64,000 nucleotides of DNA from Mantis religiosa (GCA_030765055.1 CM060950.1:278107311-278171310); one strand, 5' to 3'; positions 10,500 to 23,499 are shown, numbered from the stretch's first letter. Numbers and translations are program-made. The notes: generated by a model from the letters alone, not told the origin.

Positions 10500-11830
10500 T
10501 TAAGTAGGATCTAAACTGTTGTAGTGCAACTCGCACTACATATGCTGCAAGCTTGCAAGCTTTTCCAATAGCAAGTCATATTTGTATAGTCGAATGCTCC
10601 ACTTAAGTCACAAAATATGTCAGTGGAGTTTTGTTGAGAATGTAAAGCAGAGATGATTTCCTTATGCAGTGAATATATGGCAGAAATGGTATACTTAGTC
10701 GAAAGGAAACCATATTGACATGGATGTAATAATTGATTATGAACAATATCATTTAAAAATCCAATTAGCATACAATACTCAAAGATTATTGCAAAAGTAT
10801 TACTTATATCTACAGACCTGATTTTCAATATTTTGCTTATACCTCCTCTAAAAATTGGAATAACTTTTGAAAAATTGGCTGTAAATTCCTCAGGAAAAAT
10901 ACCATATACCAAAGATATATTAATTAGATAAGTTAATGGTTTGACAATAGCTTGTGCACATTGTTTCAGACTATTAGTTGGAATTTCATTGGATCAGAAG
11001 ATAATTTATTTTTCAGTTTTGTCATAATCAATACCTCTTCAGCAAAATAGAAAAATTTAAAAAAATTACATACTCTTATCTTCAGATCTCTTTCCACATC
11101 ATCAAGCCATCTGATGGGTGGTCTTCCAACTTTTCTGGTTGCCTATAATGGATCAGTGGAAATGACCTTTTTACATGGATTTACATTATTCATCCTATAC
11201 AGATGCCCTTGTCATCTAACTCTGTTGTCTTTAATTACTTTAATTACATGTGACTCTTTATACAAGTTACATAATTCACTATTATATCTAATACGCCAAA
11301 TGCCATTTTTGTTTACAAGCTCGTAGATCTTTTTTAATACTTTACTTGCAATTACCATCAATCTTCTGTTTATTTAGGGTCCATAAAATAGATTCTAATC
11401 CATATCCTGATGGATATGGATCATATTCTGATCCATGTAATAGATTGGTCTAATCAATGTTTTATACAGTATGCATTTTGTTTTTATACTAAGGAGATGG
11501 AATTGAGGTTGCTTGAGTTATTTATGCTCATTATAATTATTTTATATTATTAATATAATACATTATTTTCATTGGAGCTTGTTAAAAAAAATTGATGAAT
11601 TCTTTAGAAATTTCACTGGGATTGTTTGTGAGAAAATGGTAAATTTTTAGAACAGTGTTATTTTTATTTGCTTCAGAGATGCTCTTGTTTGTAGCTTTCC
11701 ATACAGTTTTATGCCAGTTACTATAGTTTGTCTCAACCTTAAAAGACAGTATGGAAGTAAATGGGATATATCTCTCTTTGTCTAACACACAGGAATTCTC
11801 ATTAGCTTCGTCCTTTCTTACCCTCACATT
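10500..11830 (-). pseudogene. CR1/jockey-like LINE relic interrupted by an RTE-like LINE tail
   Basis: Minus strand, 5' to 3': 11830-11582 reads like the linker before RT (NNPSEISKEFINFF); 10980-10511 reads like RT with many substitutions (FPEEFTANFSKVIPI, LLHPCQYGFLS, DLSGAFD). Between them, 11480-11060 reads as a different LINE end (MLYKTLIRP, RWQGHLYRM, VGRPPIRWLDDV), the RTE-like C-terminal tail. This suggests a nested insertion. No clean TSD was found and all parts carry stops. Confidence 0.6.
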
Positions 11831-11989
11831 GTTGCCACTTGCTAATAACAGGGTATAAATAATTAACTGTAATAATTTGGAGCTTTGAACACAGTCTTAT
11901 GCAGAATATTTTCTCTGGCAGATTATGTTATTACAGACAATTTGTGTTTCTATGGACCCAAATTTTTCGACAATGCTTGTTTTTCTATA

Positions 11990-13200
11990 GAAGTCTGATA
12001 TTTGCTATTTGTATGTTCATCATGCGGTAACTATAAAGCTTACCGCTATAATACAACAATTTTTTCTTTGGTGGAGAAGACTACTGTGCTCCTACCTGCT
12101 AAGTTTTAACTCTCCATCTTAAATCAGACAAATGTTATAATTTTTTACATTAAGTCATTTCGGAAAATTTTATATATACGCACTAGAAAATGTAGGCAGT
12201 GAGAAACTTTTTTGTTATGGGGTTTACATTGGGGAACAAAGCGAGAGAAATGTAAAGGAGGGTTGAAGGCAATTTGCAAAAGAAACCACAATCCTCGAAG
12301 TTCTTGCATTCGTTGTATGTGTCAAATAAACAAAAGGCATTCATCTATTCAAAGAAATGGCGACATGCAAGGCAGGTACCATCCTGGCAATGAGCAGGCA
12401 ATGTGATGCAGTAAAAGTGAACACGTTTGCAAGAAGAGCTCCTATGACTATAGTGTGTGAAAGATTGTGAAGTGTTACGTGAGACTATTTAACAGTTTTG
12501 TAAATACTTACATTCATGGAAGGGGAAGCTAAGAAGAAACGAAATATTGGTAAGCTAAGAATTAAGAACTGCACATTAATATTGGATATCTTATGTTATT
12601 TTTCAAGTAAAATTAGTATCAATAAGGTAATGAAAGAAACAGCTATGGCTATCGGGTGTTTAGAAACATTAGTATAAAGAAGAAAAAAGGAACAAATGAA
12701 AGGGTGGGGAAACAAAAGTACGCTAGGTTAACACAATATAATGGAATAGTGCAAAGCAGAGTGGCATATTATTCATTCTTTGCTGCTTGAAAATATTCAA
12801 CCCACGCTGAATCTAGTTTTGACAAGGGTAAACAGTTTTGACGACACTCTACCTAATTTCTCAAGGGCCACTTTGAATTAGTTCCTACACGATTTGGGGC
12901 ACAAATATGAAAGAAGGGGTAACAAGTGTGTACTAATAGAAAGAGAAGATGTCAGATTTGTCGTCGAGGCTAATGAACGATGAAATGCAAGGAATTGCAC
13001 CCTTATCAGATGACAGTCAAAGAGCATAAAAGTAACCAAAATGTTTAAAGCATATTTAAAGCTTTTTTCATTGCATGCCTCCATTTGGTTTGTTGTAATA
13101 TATATTTTTGTCTGTAAAATTGTGTTTTGAACTCCTAAAGTAACAAGTAAAAGGAGAAGTAAAAATTAAAATGCATGCACTCAGAAATTGAATCTCCTAT
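11990..13200. other. AT-rich stretch without recognisable gene
   Basis: Nothing with a convincing coding or repeat signature. A 64-codon frame at 12212-12406 rich in Cys and basic residues stands alone, without splice or start context, and I do not call it. Confidence 0.5.
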
Positions 13201-13251
13201 AATAGAATTTAATAGCAGTAGATAGTTATGTATTAATGATGTATCATTTAG

Positions 13252-13361
13252 AATACAATATCAAACCGGCAGAATGGTTGCTGCCATGGCCGAGGCTGCG
13301 ATTGTGCGTATAGAACATGTGGCAACAGGGTGCCCCATAAGACCTGTACTGTCTTCTAAGC
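13252..13361 (+). other. Possible upstream exon of the host gene (weak)
   Basis: An open frame reads IQYQTGRMVAAMAEAAIVRI and on to PVLSSK, more GC-rich than its surroundings. It is preceded by CATTTAG at 13251 and followed by a GTGAGA donor at 13362, which splits a codon after base 1. That phase fits the acceptor at 15040. If unspliced, the frame stops at 13444. No homology recognised. Confidence 0.25.
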
Positions 13362-13744
13362 GTGAGATGCACTATAAATGTGTTGATGAAGGCACCATAG
13401 AACTGTCTTTGTTTCGTAAACCAGTCTTTTATGCTTATTCTTGACTTGCTTATAGCATTTACTTCAGAAAAATCTACAAGAATAATACAAGTATCTAAAA
13501 TTACTGCTAGATTTTCTTATAATTTTTACTGTTTCAAATATGTGTGTGCGTGTGCGTGCACGCTAGACTTTTCTGAATTAAAGTGAATGTTATAATCTAA
13601 GATTTTCTTAATGTGAACAAATAATTATCCTGCAACACAAATGCATGTGAATTGCAGGTACATATTCAAATAGTGGAAGTACAACTGTAAGACTTACATG
13701 ATCTCAGCATAGTAAATTCAGATCATGTAAGACACAAAAACATT

Positions 13745-14411
13745 TTAGTTAATAGATGGAAATTAATCATTTCTTCACACTAGCCATATATATGCTAAGG
13801 TCTTTGATAGTCATCATGAAAAATTCAATGCCATGGCCGGGATTTGAACCACCTATCTCCTGATTTCCATCCAGTCGCTCTAACCCATTGGGATACCATG
13901 GCCAACTTGCCATTGTGGCGACTTACTATCATAAGTACTTGAGTCTTAGGCTTCATCATTTAACTCTTTATTATTTTAGTTGATGGAAACTAATCATTTC
14001 TTCACACTAACTGTATATATGTTAAGGTTTTTGATAGATAGAGTCAACATGAAAAATTCAATGCCATGGCCGGGATTTGAACCACGGATCTCCTGGTTTC
14101 CATCCAGTCGTTCTAACCCATTGAGTTACCATGGCCAACTTGTCGTCATGACATTAAACCCTCCATTTGACTTGTATATTTCCCCGGTAGACCACTAGGG
14201 GCTCTCTCATTCGAGATACACTGTTTGTGGCCACTTACTATCATAAGTACTTGAGTCCCAGGCTTCATCATTTAACTCTTATTATTTTAGTTAATTGATG
14301 GAAATTAATCATTTCTTCATACTAGCCGTAAATAGGCTAAGGTGTTTGATAGATAGTCAACATGAAAAATTCAATACCATGGCTGGGATTTGAACCACGG
14401 ATCTCCTGGTT
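13745..14411 (-). mobile_element. Tandem array of tRNA-derived SINE units (minus strand)
   Basis: About two and a half units in the same orientation. Each contains, reversed, a tRNA-like head (GCCATGG...GGTTCAAATCCC...CCATGGC) and a shared tail ending TTTTAGTTAATTGATGG. The whole array lies between 10-bp direct repeats CAAAAACATT (13735-13744 and 14412-14421), so it probably inserted as one unit. Confidence 0.75.
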
Positions 14412-14458
14412 CAAAAACATTGAAAAAAAAAAAAACATTGCTGTATATTTGAAATTTA

Positions 14459-14463
<5 letters not shown>

Positions 14464-14509
<46 letters not shown>
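14464..14509. repeat. (TA)n microsatellite
   Basis: About 23 TA units followed by AT-rich degenerate repeats to about 14590. Confidence 0.9.
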
Positions 14510-14512
<3 letters not shown>

Positions 14513-15039
14513 CATTAAATAATTTATATTAAATTATATTTATTTTATATTTATTATATTTATTAAATTATACAATTTATTTTATATTTGAAAAACCAAG
14601 AACAAAAAAACATTGCTTTATATTTGAATTTGTAAGTGACTGATGATACTTTAGTTTCATTTACTAAGGTTTTTATTTGGAACATGTTTTGAAATCATTG
14701 GTCTCAATTATCACATACTTGTATGTCCATTGGTATCTGTAAGAGGATCCCCCAATTTGTTGTTGGTTGTACTTAAATGTACTGCCCATTTCAAACCAGA
14801 GTGCTTATCGCTGTATACAAATTCTTTGTATTATCCATGAAAAATAGTTTGCAAACTGTGGCCCTTACAGCTACTTCTTTAATCCCATGCTAATTATGTG
14901 TATATTACCTACAGCTGAACCATTGTTTTATCTACAGAAAGGTGTTCTGTGTGATAATCAGTTCAAAATACAATCTGAAGTAACAATGTTATAAACATCT
15001 GGAAATAAATATTTTACTTACATTAATTGCAATCCTCAG

Positions 15040-15210
15040 GTAAAGGTGCAACACCCAAATCCAAATCCTCTAAAGATGACTCAGTTACCACATTGGAATC
15101 AGTCCATTTCTGTTCCACGCACATTTTGGTTATACATTTTCACTACAATGCCTGTAAATTCAAATGTTTTGTAATGTGCACTATTGCAAGCAACAAATAT
15201 GTTTCTGATA
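15040..15210 (+). other. Candidate internal exon of the host gene
   Basis: Preceded by an acceptor (TTGCAATCCTCAG, ends 15039). Donors in the same phase occur after 15153 (GTAAAT) and after 15210 (GTGAGT, the better consensus). Both give a phase 1-1 exon (114 or 171 nt). The first 20 residues (KGATPKSKSSKDDSVTTLES) look coding; the rest is less convincing. The phase agrees with the exon at 17282. Confidence 0.4.
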
Positions 15211-15424
15211 GTGAGTTGAATACAAAGTATTCATTTTCTGACACATTTTGAAGGTTTCTCACTTTTATGTTTGAACAGTTGGTATTAATATTATATGCAG
15301 TTTCCTCTACCATTAAAACTCAAATACTGACTAAATCACACAATTTGACCTGAGCTTAGCACATGGGTGTTAGTGAATGACTGTTCACTTATATTTCCTG
15401 TGTTATGCATTTGTTTATTTGGTA

Positions 15425-15655
15425 TTCAGAGAGCAGTGGCCTGGGTTCGATCCCAGGCGACCGCAAAGTGAGATTTGTGGTGGACAACACGGTGCTGGGG
15501 CGGGTTTTCTCCGGGATCTCTGGTTTCTCCCGCCATCTCATTCCGCCGGTGCTCCATCTTCATCTCACGTATCATCAGTGTTATCGCCTGCGGTGCCATA
15601 TGTAGTAAAAGCGGGTATAAACACCACACATTTCATTTCAGACAGCAGCTCTGGA
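15425..15655 (+). mobile_element. tRNA-derived SINE (type 1), 5'-truncated
   Basis: Starts within the tRNA-like head at the B box (GGGTTCGATCCC) and continues with the same body as 22938-23185 (ACCGCAAAGTGAGATTTGTG, CATCTCATTCC, GTAGTAAAAGCGGG), ending TTTCATTTC. Confidence 0.8.
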
Positions 15656-15689
15656 AGTTCTTTGCTACATTTCTCATATATATTAAACC

Positions 15690-15785
15690 ACCAAACAGCT
15701 GAGGATGAGATCAAATGATCTTGAAAACGTTTCAATTATACAACAAGTAAGCAAAGTTTGAGTGTAAACATAGTGACTCATAAAT
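15690..15785 (+). mobile_element. PLE 3'-end fragment (subfamily D) with hammerhead-like motif
   Basis: Matches the 3' end of the PLE at 34489-36156: CTGAGGA (15699-15705), a stem-loop, GAAA (15723-15726), AACGTT (15726-15731), then ATTATACAACAAGTAAG and GTAAACATAGTGACTCATAAA. Confidence 0.75.
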
Positions 15786-16079
15786 CAAACTCAAAAATGA
15801 CAGTCATGCTTGCAGTTGGTTATTCAGAAACAAGATACTCTTATGTGTTATGCAATGGGAGATGGCATTAACAAAATTGTGTTCTGTAATATCTTTACAG
15901 TTAGTGTATATTCATTACCTTTAGCAATGAGTTCTTGATAACACAAAAATGTTATAATGTACCTACCCCAGTGTTTCATGATACAGTAATTTATTAAGGT
16001 TGGCATAAGAATGTCAGCTGAGCCATCATAAGGAACATGATAAAAAGAAAGGAAAAACTCAGGATAATTTCAGAAACTA

Positions 16080-16700
16080 CTACATTGACACCACTTACAA
16101 ACACAAACTAGAATTATAGAAAATTCACCTACCTTTCATGGGCTTTTAGGAAATTTGAACAAATCTCCAAAGAACTAAACTTAAAACTAGTACCCCAAAA
16201 CAAATTCAGTCTGAAGAACCTGCTAAACAAGCCACTAAAAAATTCAATCCCCAACACTGAAATCTGAAAGTTATTAGATAAGATAAGCTGTGAGACCTGT
16301 GATATAAGCTACATAGGAAAAACTAAAAGAAACTTGGGAACTAGACTAAAGAAACGCCAGAGGAACGTAACATTGAAACAAACAGAAAAGTCTGCAGTGT
16401 ACCACTTTTGGATAGACAATCACAACATTGGCCATAACATAAAACTATTAATATTACTTAGTTCATCAATGGAATTTAATATCTGGGAAAAAATAGACAG
16501 AATCAAAAACAGTAATAAATTATGAAATCCCAGCATTAAGCAAAGTGTTAAAACTTAGTGCCGCTAACACCAGGTAAGCAAGGAGATTGGAGCAGCTGAG
16601 GATGAGATCAAACAATCTTGAAAATGTTCCTCTGTTACAACCATTTTTGAAAGTAAAGGTGAGTTTAAATAAAGTGACTCATAAAACCAAATTCAAAACT
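16080..16700 (+). pseudogene. Decayed PLE C-terminal part (GIY-YIG end), subfamily D
   Basis: Stops and frameshifts interrupt a protein otherwise close to the C-terminal half of the PLE at 34.5 kb: FRKFEQISKELNLKLVPQNK, LLNKPLKN, SYIGKTKRNLGT, LKQTEKSAV, WIDNHNIGHNIKLL, NIWEKID. The GIY part of the endonuclease is damaged; YIGKTKRN remains. Its 3' end again has CTGAGGA at 16596-16602, followed by a weakened stem-loop and GAAA. Confidence 0.8.
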
Positions 16701-17281
16701 GAAGAATACTTTGCTAATAATAATGCTTCTGTTTTATAAGAATGTGTGCTTTAGGTTTGTGATAAACAGAAGCACTGCTTTTGCTTACATTAGTGGGAAC
16801 TCTGGTTAGGAATGGACACCAGCTGTCTGGTGGAAATCTTCACTATGACGTCTACTGATAGAATTTAAAGTTTCATTATTTGGTGTACATAGTTGGCAAC
16901 AAATGTTTTTCCCATACAGTGAGTTCTGTTGCTGTTTTGGTATTTTTAATAGCTGTGTTTTTATGTTCTGTTAAAAATTAACATGAAACATTGCTTTGTT
17001 TTTTCTTTCTTTCCCCAAAAATTTGCATGTAATATACAGATAAATACGTAGACTATTGTAATTGTAAATGTTTCCAAAAGTTGCATGTAATGTACAGGTA
17101 TCACTGTAAATGTTCTAAAACATAAAACATTTTAACCTTATATTCTTTCTATATCAGCACATTTTTTTTATCATAAACTACCTTCCACACACTACCGTGA
17201 GTTTTATGATAAATTATTACTTTGTTTAATATATGTTGCGTATTGTACCAAATGGATAATTTATTTTAATAAACTTCACAG

Positions 17282-17491
17282 CCGTAGCATGGAATCGTCC
17301 TCTGCCAGATAATTTTGATGCAACCAAAGAAACCATGGAGGCAGAAAGAACAGAGGGTGCAACCATTAGTTTTCCAACATTTCCTGAAGGTCTCCAAGAG
17401 AAACCACCTAAAACAAACTCATCAAGGTCAAGAAGGCGAAAATGGCGGAGGAGTAAGGGGAGGACAAGCTTTGTAACACAAAGGCAACAAC
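17282..17491 (+). CDS. Exon of an unidentified host gene
   Basis: 210-nt exon between an acceptor (AATAAACTTCACAG, ends 17281) and a strong donor (GTAAGTTTT from 17492), phase 1 at both ends. It encodes about 70 residues: VAWNRPLPDNFDATKETMEA, then ATISFPTFPEGLQEKPPK and a basic segment SRSRRRKWRRSKGR. The Arg/Lys-rich stretch suggests nucleic-acid binding or nuclear localisation; this is inference. The donor phase matches the acceptor at 26258. I do not recognise the protein. Confidence 0.65.
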
Positions 17492-17882
17492 GTAAGTTTT
17501 CCTGTGTATTTTTTCAAACTCCATGATTAATTCTTAGATAGTAAAGGTGTTGTAAAGCCCCCCCCCCCCCAAAAAAAAACAAAAAAAAAAAAACAAATAG
17601 CTGACCTTTGCTAGGTAATAGATTCAGAGATACATCAAGACTGACAGTGATATATTCAGTGTCAGTGCATTGTTGCTGGAAAAATATGATGGGTAATATT
17701 CACACAGTTTTCTCTGCCTGTTGTCTTTGGTGCATTTTCTACATATTACTCATATAGAAGCTTATTCTTTTTTCTTATTTTCTGTTGACAGATACTGATC
17801 CAAAAAAGTTTGATAATGCTAAAGTGATATAAAGATAGTTACGGTACTTGGCTACTTAAGAAATAAAAGATAAATTTTTGGA

Positions 17883-18590
17883 GATTACAAACTTGGTCTA
17901 AGGAAATTAATTATTCCTTCACACTAGCTGTGTGTAGGACACACTATGAAAGGGTAGAGCCAGACTGAAAAATGCAATGCCATAGCCAGAATTTTAACCA
18001 TGGATCTTCTGATCTCCGTCCAGCCACTCTAAACCATTGAGCTACTATGGCCAATGTGCCAACATGACAAATTCTCCAACTGACTCGTGTTTTTCCCGTT
18101 AAACCACTAGGAGTTCTCATAAACACATGAGACAACTACCTTAATGGTGACTTACTATGCTGTAAGTACTTTAAGGCCCGTTGGCCATAATAGCTCAATG
18201 GTTTAGATCGGCTGGATGGAGACCAGAAGATCCGTGGTTCAAATCCCGGCTATGGCATTGAATTTTTCAGTCTGGCTCTACCGTTTCATAGTGCGTCCTA
18301 CACACGGCTAGTGTGAAAGAACAATTAATTTCCATTAATTGTACCTAATAGTAGTCCAAACTATAAAGCCCAGGCCTTAAAGTACTTACAGCATTGTAAG
18401 TCGCCATTAACGTATTTGTCTCATGTGTTTATGAGAACTCCTAGTGATTTACCAGGAAAAATACGAGTCAGTTGGAGAATTTAATGTCATGTCGGCATGT
18501 TGGCATAGTTGCTCAATGGTTTAGAGTGGCTGGACGGAGATCAGAAGTTCTGTGGTTCACATCCTGGCTATGGCATTGGTATAAGAGTTC
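17883..18590. mobile_element. Inverted pair of tRNA-derived SINE units
   Basis: 17883-18178 reads minus and 18180-18590 reads plus. Each contains the tRNA-like head (TAGCTCAATGGTTTAGA...GGTTCAAATCCC in the plus copy) and the common tail; a further head starts near 18500. More diverged than the arrays at 13.7 and 62 kb. Clear TSDs were not found. Confidence 0.7.
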
Positions 18591-18599
18591 AAAATTTTC

Positions 18600-19560
18600 C
18601 AGAATTAAATGAAATTGAATTCAAGGTAGCTTATTACTGATTGGCTGCAGTTTAAGTGATAAGTATGTATTGGGATAGAGTGGCACCTTGCTGTTGCTAT
18701 GCTATTTGGTAACTTATAGGGCAAAGTTCATCTATACTGTCAAGGAACACTCACTTCATTTGAAGGTGAGATTTCCTTTGGATTACAGGAATAGCTGGCT
18801 GGGGTGATGTGCTTCTCATAAATCAGCCACAGGGCTATTTTTGAGCATTGAGCAATTTGTCAGCCTTGTGCTTAACATATATTCTCATGCTTCATTCATG
18901 CCTTGAGTAGCTCTATTTCACTTTCTGAGAACACACTAATACTTACAATCCAAACAGAATCTAAGTTTTAGGGGTGGCATCTGTGAAAAATGAAAACCCT
19001 AAAATACTCTTTGGATTTGCTTCTAATTTTTACTGCTTATTTGATATAAACATAAAAGGCAAAATAACATGTTTGAGCAATTTAGCTTTAATACTTCCTC
19101 AATAATAATTAAAAATTAATTGCTTTAAATGTTAAAGTGTGCAGTATCAACCTATTTGTTAGTGTTACTAACCTAAAGCATAAAAATAATATCAGGTTTC
19201 CTTTGTTTATACTTTCATTTAAACTTTCAAATATGTAAAGAATGTGGTAGATTCAAAACACTGATCACCAATGAAAATAATAATCTTGTTGATACGTGAA
19301 CTTAAACCTCACCCAATACAAAAAGCAATGCTTTACACATAACTGATTTAATAGCAAAACATCTTTCTTAATAATACTAAGGCAACAAAAGGGGGAGTAG
19401 TGTAATCTAAAGGGGTCCAATGTATTATATTCACATGACTTCCTCTACCCACTATAATTTATTTTTATCTCTATTCTATGCCTCCGCCGCCGCTGCCACC
19501 ACCACCACCGCCACCGCCTTTAAGTTTTAGAAAATTATAGCATAACATTTGAATGCTCTA
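18600..19560. other. Intron-like DNA; GC triplet tract at 19478-19518
   Basis: No gene or recognisable element. A CCGCCGCTGCCACCACC-type triplet tract lies at 19478-19518. Confidence 0.5.
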
Positions 19561-19589
19561 CATTCTTTCTCCTCTTATTATTTGACTGT

Positions 19590-21745
19590 GGCAAAATGGA
19601 GGTGATGAATACTGGTTGATTCATTTTGCTTCACATTGATTAAAAGAGTTACCACTTCATTAACATTTGGAATGTTTTCTTCCGCCTCCACGTCATTTTC
19701 AATTGTATCATCTTCATTGTCTTGTTCTACTTGTTACTTCTGTTGTGGACAGCATTTTTTCATCACATGTGTATTCTGAAATTTGCTTACTGTTGTTAAT
19801 ATTGTGTTGTCATCAGTTGTGATTTCACAATGCAGAACACTATTTGCAGCCTGGATTTCACTGCTTGTGAATTCTGCGCTGAACAAATTTCAGTGGTGAC
19901 TATGTTTTTCCTAAAACACTTTTTCCAGCAGTTCCAAATAGTATCTGGAGTAGTGCTTCCTCGTGCAAGTCCTACTGAATAAGTAAGTAACTTAAAATTG
20001 ATGGATTTTAGTAAAATTTCCATTTCCTTGTCACAGTTCACTAGAGCACTGGGGAATTCATGGCAGTAATGCACTTTAAATGCCCTTATAATATCTTGGT
20101 CTAATGGCTGGAACAGTGCCATAGTGTTTTTAATTAAAAACATAACTCTGTTTGCATGTCATGATTAGAATATTAGCAAATGCAACATGAAAAAAATGAC
20201 ATCAATGCAAATTAGCCTGACAAGACTTACTTCAACATTAACCTTCAGATAAATAATTCTAACATAAGAGACATAAGTGAGCATACATTTCTGGGAAAAC
20301 AATAAATTGACGTGTACTCACATTGATTATCTGTGTAAGAAAATTAGTAAATCAATCTTTCTAATTAGACATCTTAGGCTGATCAGTGACATCAACCTAC
20401 TAAGAATACTCTGTTGTGGGGTTACCTATCCATATCTATCATATGGAACTGAAATAGTCCATTGAAATGTAAATTTGAATTATAAAAATTGAAATATACA
20501 ATTGAAGTAATTGAAGTTGTCCGAGGGTTCATCTGGACAGACTATTCATCCTAAAGAAAAGGTGTATTAGGATAATTTTTAACTTGAAAAATACCGATTC
20601 TTGTGAAAGTATATTCAGGCAAAATAAAATGTTTACATTGTATTCCTTAAGGCAGTTCTCTTTGTTGTAAATAAGCTAAATGTGAAGAATACTGATGTAC
20701 ATGATTACAATACCAGACACAATAACAACTACTTTAGAGAATGGACTGCCAAAAAATCCAGTGATAAAGGCCCTTTTTATAATGGGACAGATTTTGTTTA
20801 ATAGACTGCTAACTGCAATTAAATCACTAGGTGGTACAAAGCAAATTAAGGTATTTCTTAATAGATAAATGTGTATGTAAAGTTCATGATTTGTAGATAG
20901 GTATCTGCTTTTACAACTGTTTATGTGCTATATATACTTCACTTTTAAATTAGTATATATGTATATGTTTTATATATTTGACAATGTCAGAAGCTTGTAA
21001 AAGTACATTGACTGCTAATAAAAATGGGCGGACAGAAAGGCAGATGGGCGGGCAGGCGGACAATGGTAAAGAATAAGGTCTGCTTTCTCTTCAGTTTCAA
21101 GTAAGCGTATGTGTTTCCTCACTGATGGCACAAATTTCTCATTGAACCAGTTAATGAAAACGTTTTTAGTTATTCATGCATTTTTCATATGTCTATACAG
21201 GTATAGTAGTTAATTCATGTCAACATGTTTAAAACATCTTGGAATATGACTTTGACAGATGCAGAGTGGTTTAAATTTGTGACTTCCTGATTTATTTACT
21301 GCAAAAAGCAGTATTACTCTTTGTTCATTTTTATCCTTCATTTATTAATGCTATTCTTCATATCCAGAGTTTTTGAAGAAAGCAATCAATGATGGAGCAC
21401 AGCTTCATCACAGTTGTAAACTTGGTCATTTAAATTGTTTTAATTCCTTAGGAAAACATTCTGTAGATTCATTGTCATAGAACCAAACTTCTCCCTCAGT
21501 GGCTGGTTTGGATTATACTGTGACGAAATTTCCATTGCGAAAACCAGCCATCAAATACATTAAAATCATCTGTTCCATGCAAATCTTGATAGAATTTTAC
21601 AGCTTGAGCACTGATGACCAATCGAGGTGTTATCTGTTCACTTTTATTAAAAACTACTGTATAAATACTCACTGAAATCATTATCTTTACCCAGATTGAT
21701 GTTTTTTCTTTGTAATCCAATTTCATCTTCTACTGTGGTTACAAA
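19590..21745 (-). pseudogene. pogo/Tigger-like transposase relic
   Basis: Minus strand, 5' to 3': 21726-21496 holds the CENP-B-type DNA-binding end (KFYQDLHGTDDFNVFDGW). 21350-21090 holds degraded DDE-domain stretches (KFKPLC and NWFNEKFVPSV after frame correction). 20143-19796 holds the C-terminal DDE part (NTMALFQPLDQDIIRAFKVHY). A LINE end is inserted between the last two parts. Stops and frameshifts are frequent. Confidence 0.65.
20240..21010 (+). pseudogene. CR1/jockey-like LINE 3' end nested in the Tigger relic
   Basis: 20277-20465 reads KKISKSIFLIRHLRLISDIN then LRILCCGVTYPYLSYGTEIV, the C-terminal RT region. It continues, with frame changes, through YNTRHNNNYFREW and KGPFYNGTDF to a 3' end ACTGCTAATAAAAATGGGCGG. 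Strongly 5'-truncated. Confidence 0.65.
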
Positions 21746-21749
21746 GTTT

Positions 21750-22890
21750 TGAGGTTTATCTTCCTCCTTCACCCATCCCCTAATTTTTCCTTCAGGGACT
21801 CCACACTATGTGATAAACTTGCCTTTGTTTCTCTCCTTCTCACATGATCAATAATTTTTAGTTTTTCTCCAACTGAATATGGTTACCACTCCTGTGACAC
21901 ATTTTGATGCCAGTATGTGATTCAGACTTGAAGCATACTCCAACTTTCCCACGTTTTAAGAATACTCTTTATCATAGGTACAGGGTTTGGACCCTTGTTC
22001 AAGTGCAGTACAAAATACTATTGTTTTCATCTACCATTACTTTTCTAGAATGCAGCGGTCAGTGTCAGCGCGTGTAGCTGGTGGCGAAAATTATGCAGTA
22101 GAACCCGTGTTTGTGGAATATTTTTATATCAACTTTTCAAATAGAAAAAGTAAATTAATTAGCTACAATATATACATAATTTATATAGAATTTATAGAAT
22201 TTATAAGAATTATCATTTCTTATAAGATAAGTGAAGTTTTAAGTTACAAATTATTATATTTGTATATACCTACAGTATTTTTTAAATTTTACCCATGTTA
22301 AATCTGAATCTGTGGTATTTTAGACTGCATTATTTTGGGCTTCTATTGTACTTTTCTCAAATAGCAAGTCATTGGCTTTTTTTTCATTTATTTATTTTGT
22401 TCTGGCCATGCAAAGAGTATGGAATTCCAAAGCTATCACAGCAATCGGCTTTCAAGAAATTTGACTATCACTCAAACCTACTATATTCCCCCATTCCCAT
22501 TTTCTCTATAAGGAAGTATGAAATAAAAGCAGTACTAAAATATTTATCTTGATTAATGTGAAATAGTTGAAAGAATAAGCTTTGATAAGTACAGTTTGTT
22601 GAATGGAGAGAGAAAGCCGTGCAAATGTTACACGTCAGATTGTTTAAAGTACAGGGATAATGTAACCATAAAAAGTAACTCACTCTATGCTACTTTGAAA
22701 TTCCACTCTTTGCATTACATTGCAAAAAACAAATGTTATCTTAACACCTTAACATTGAATATCTCAGAAATGGCTAATGCCACAGAAAACTTTGAATATT
22801 CATCTACATTTTTTATATACTAAATTCATGGTTTAATATTTATTAAAAAATATACAAAATTAATTCCAAATTTGATCATTTCCAGTTTCC
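21750..22890. other. AT-rich DNA without recognisable feature
   Basis: Short open frames here are compositional only. No splice-bordered coding segment or repeat was recognised. Confidence 0.5.
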
Positions 22891-22937
22891 AAACTATTGT
22901 GGAAAACTGAGTTACGCTGTTCTCTCTCTCTCTCTCA

Positions 22938-23177
22938 GCCGTGCCGTGGCTCAGTGGTTAGACTGCTTGGCTCTCACCAAGGCGGCCCGGGTTCGATCCC
23001 AGGCGACCGCAAAGTGAGATTTGTGATGGACAACACGGCGCTGGGGTGGGTTTTCTCCAGGATCTCCGGTTTCCCCCGCCATCTCATTCCACCGGTGCTC
23101 CATCTTCATCTCATGTATCATCAGTGTCATCGCCTGCGGTGCTGTATGTAGTAAAAGCGGGCATTAAACACTACACA

Positions 23178-23183
<6 letters not shown>
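22938..23183 (+). mobile_element. tRNA-derived SINE (type 1), full-length copy
   Basis: The head has an A box (TGGCTCAGTGGTTAG) and a perfect B box (GGTTCGATCCC) with tRNA spacing, which drive RNA polymerase III transcription in SINEs. The body and the TTTCATTC end match 15425-15655. It lies within a CT-rich tract: CTCTCTCTC precedes it and a (TC)n array follows. Confidence 0.85.

Positions 23184-23244
<61 letters not shown>
23184..23244. repeat. (TC)n microsatellite
   Basis: About 30 TC units directly after the SINE end. Confidence 0.95.
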
Positions 23245-23245
<1 letters not shown>

Positions 23246-23499
23246 GAAAGCCTCTTGAAGTGCTGCATATGCATGGTTGAAATTTTATATACTATAACAA
23301 AATGTGAACACCAAGTTAATGTGAACTCACTTTGGCACTAAAACTGTTAGCACAGTACTATCTTATACATGAGTTCACTTTTGTTAATGCACAAAGCAAT
23401 CACGACTGTATCAAGTTTTTTATGCCATTGTTGCAAACATCAACTACAATGCTTCATAACTTCCCATTATCATAGGAAGACTCATTGACCAATTGACTT

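Noticed and set aside
12212..12406. 64-codon Cys- and basic-rich small protein
   Set aside because: No splice or start context, no repeat of the Cys pattern, and no neighbouring exon in phase.
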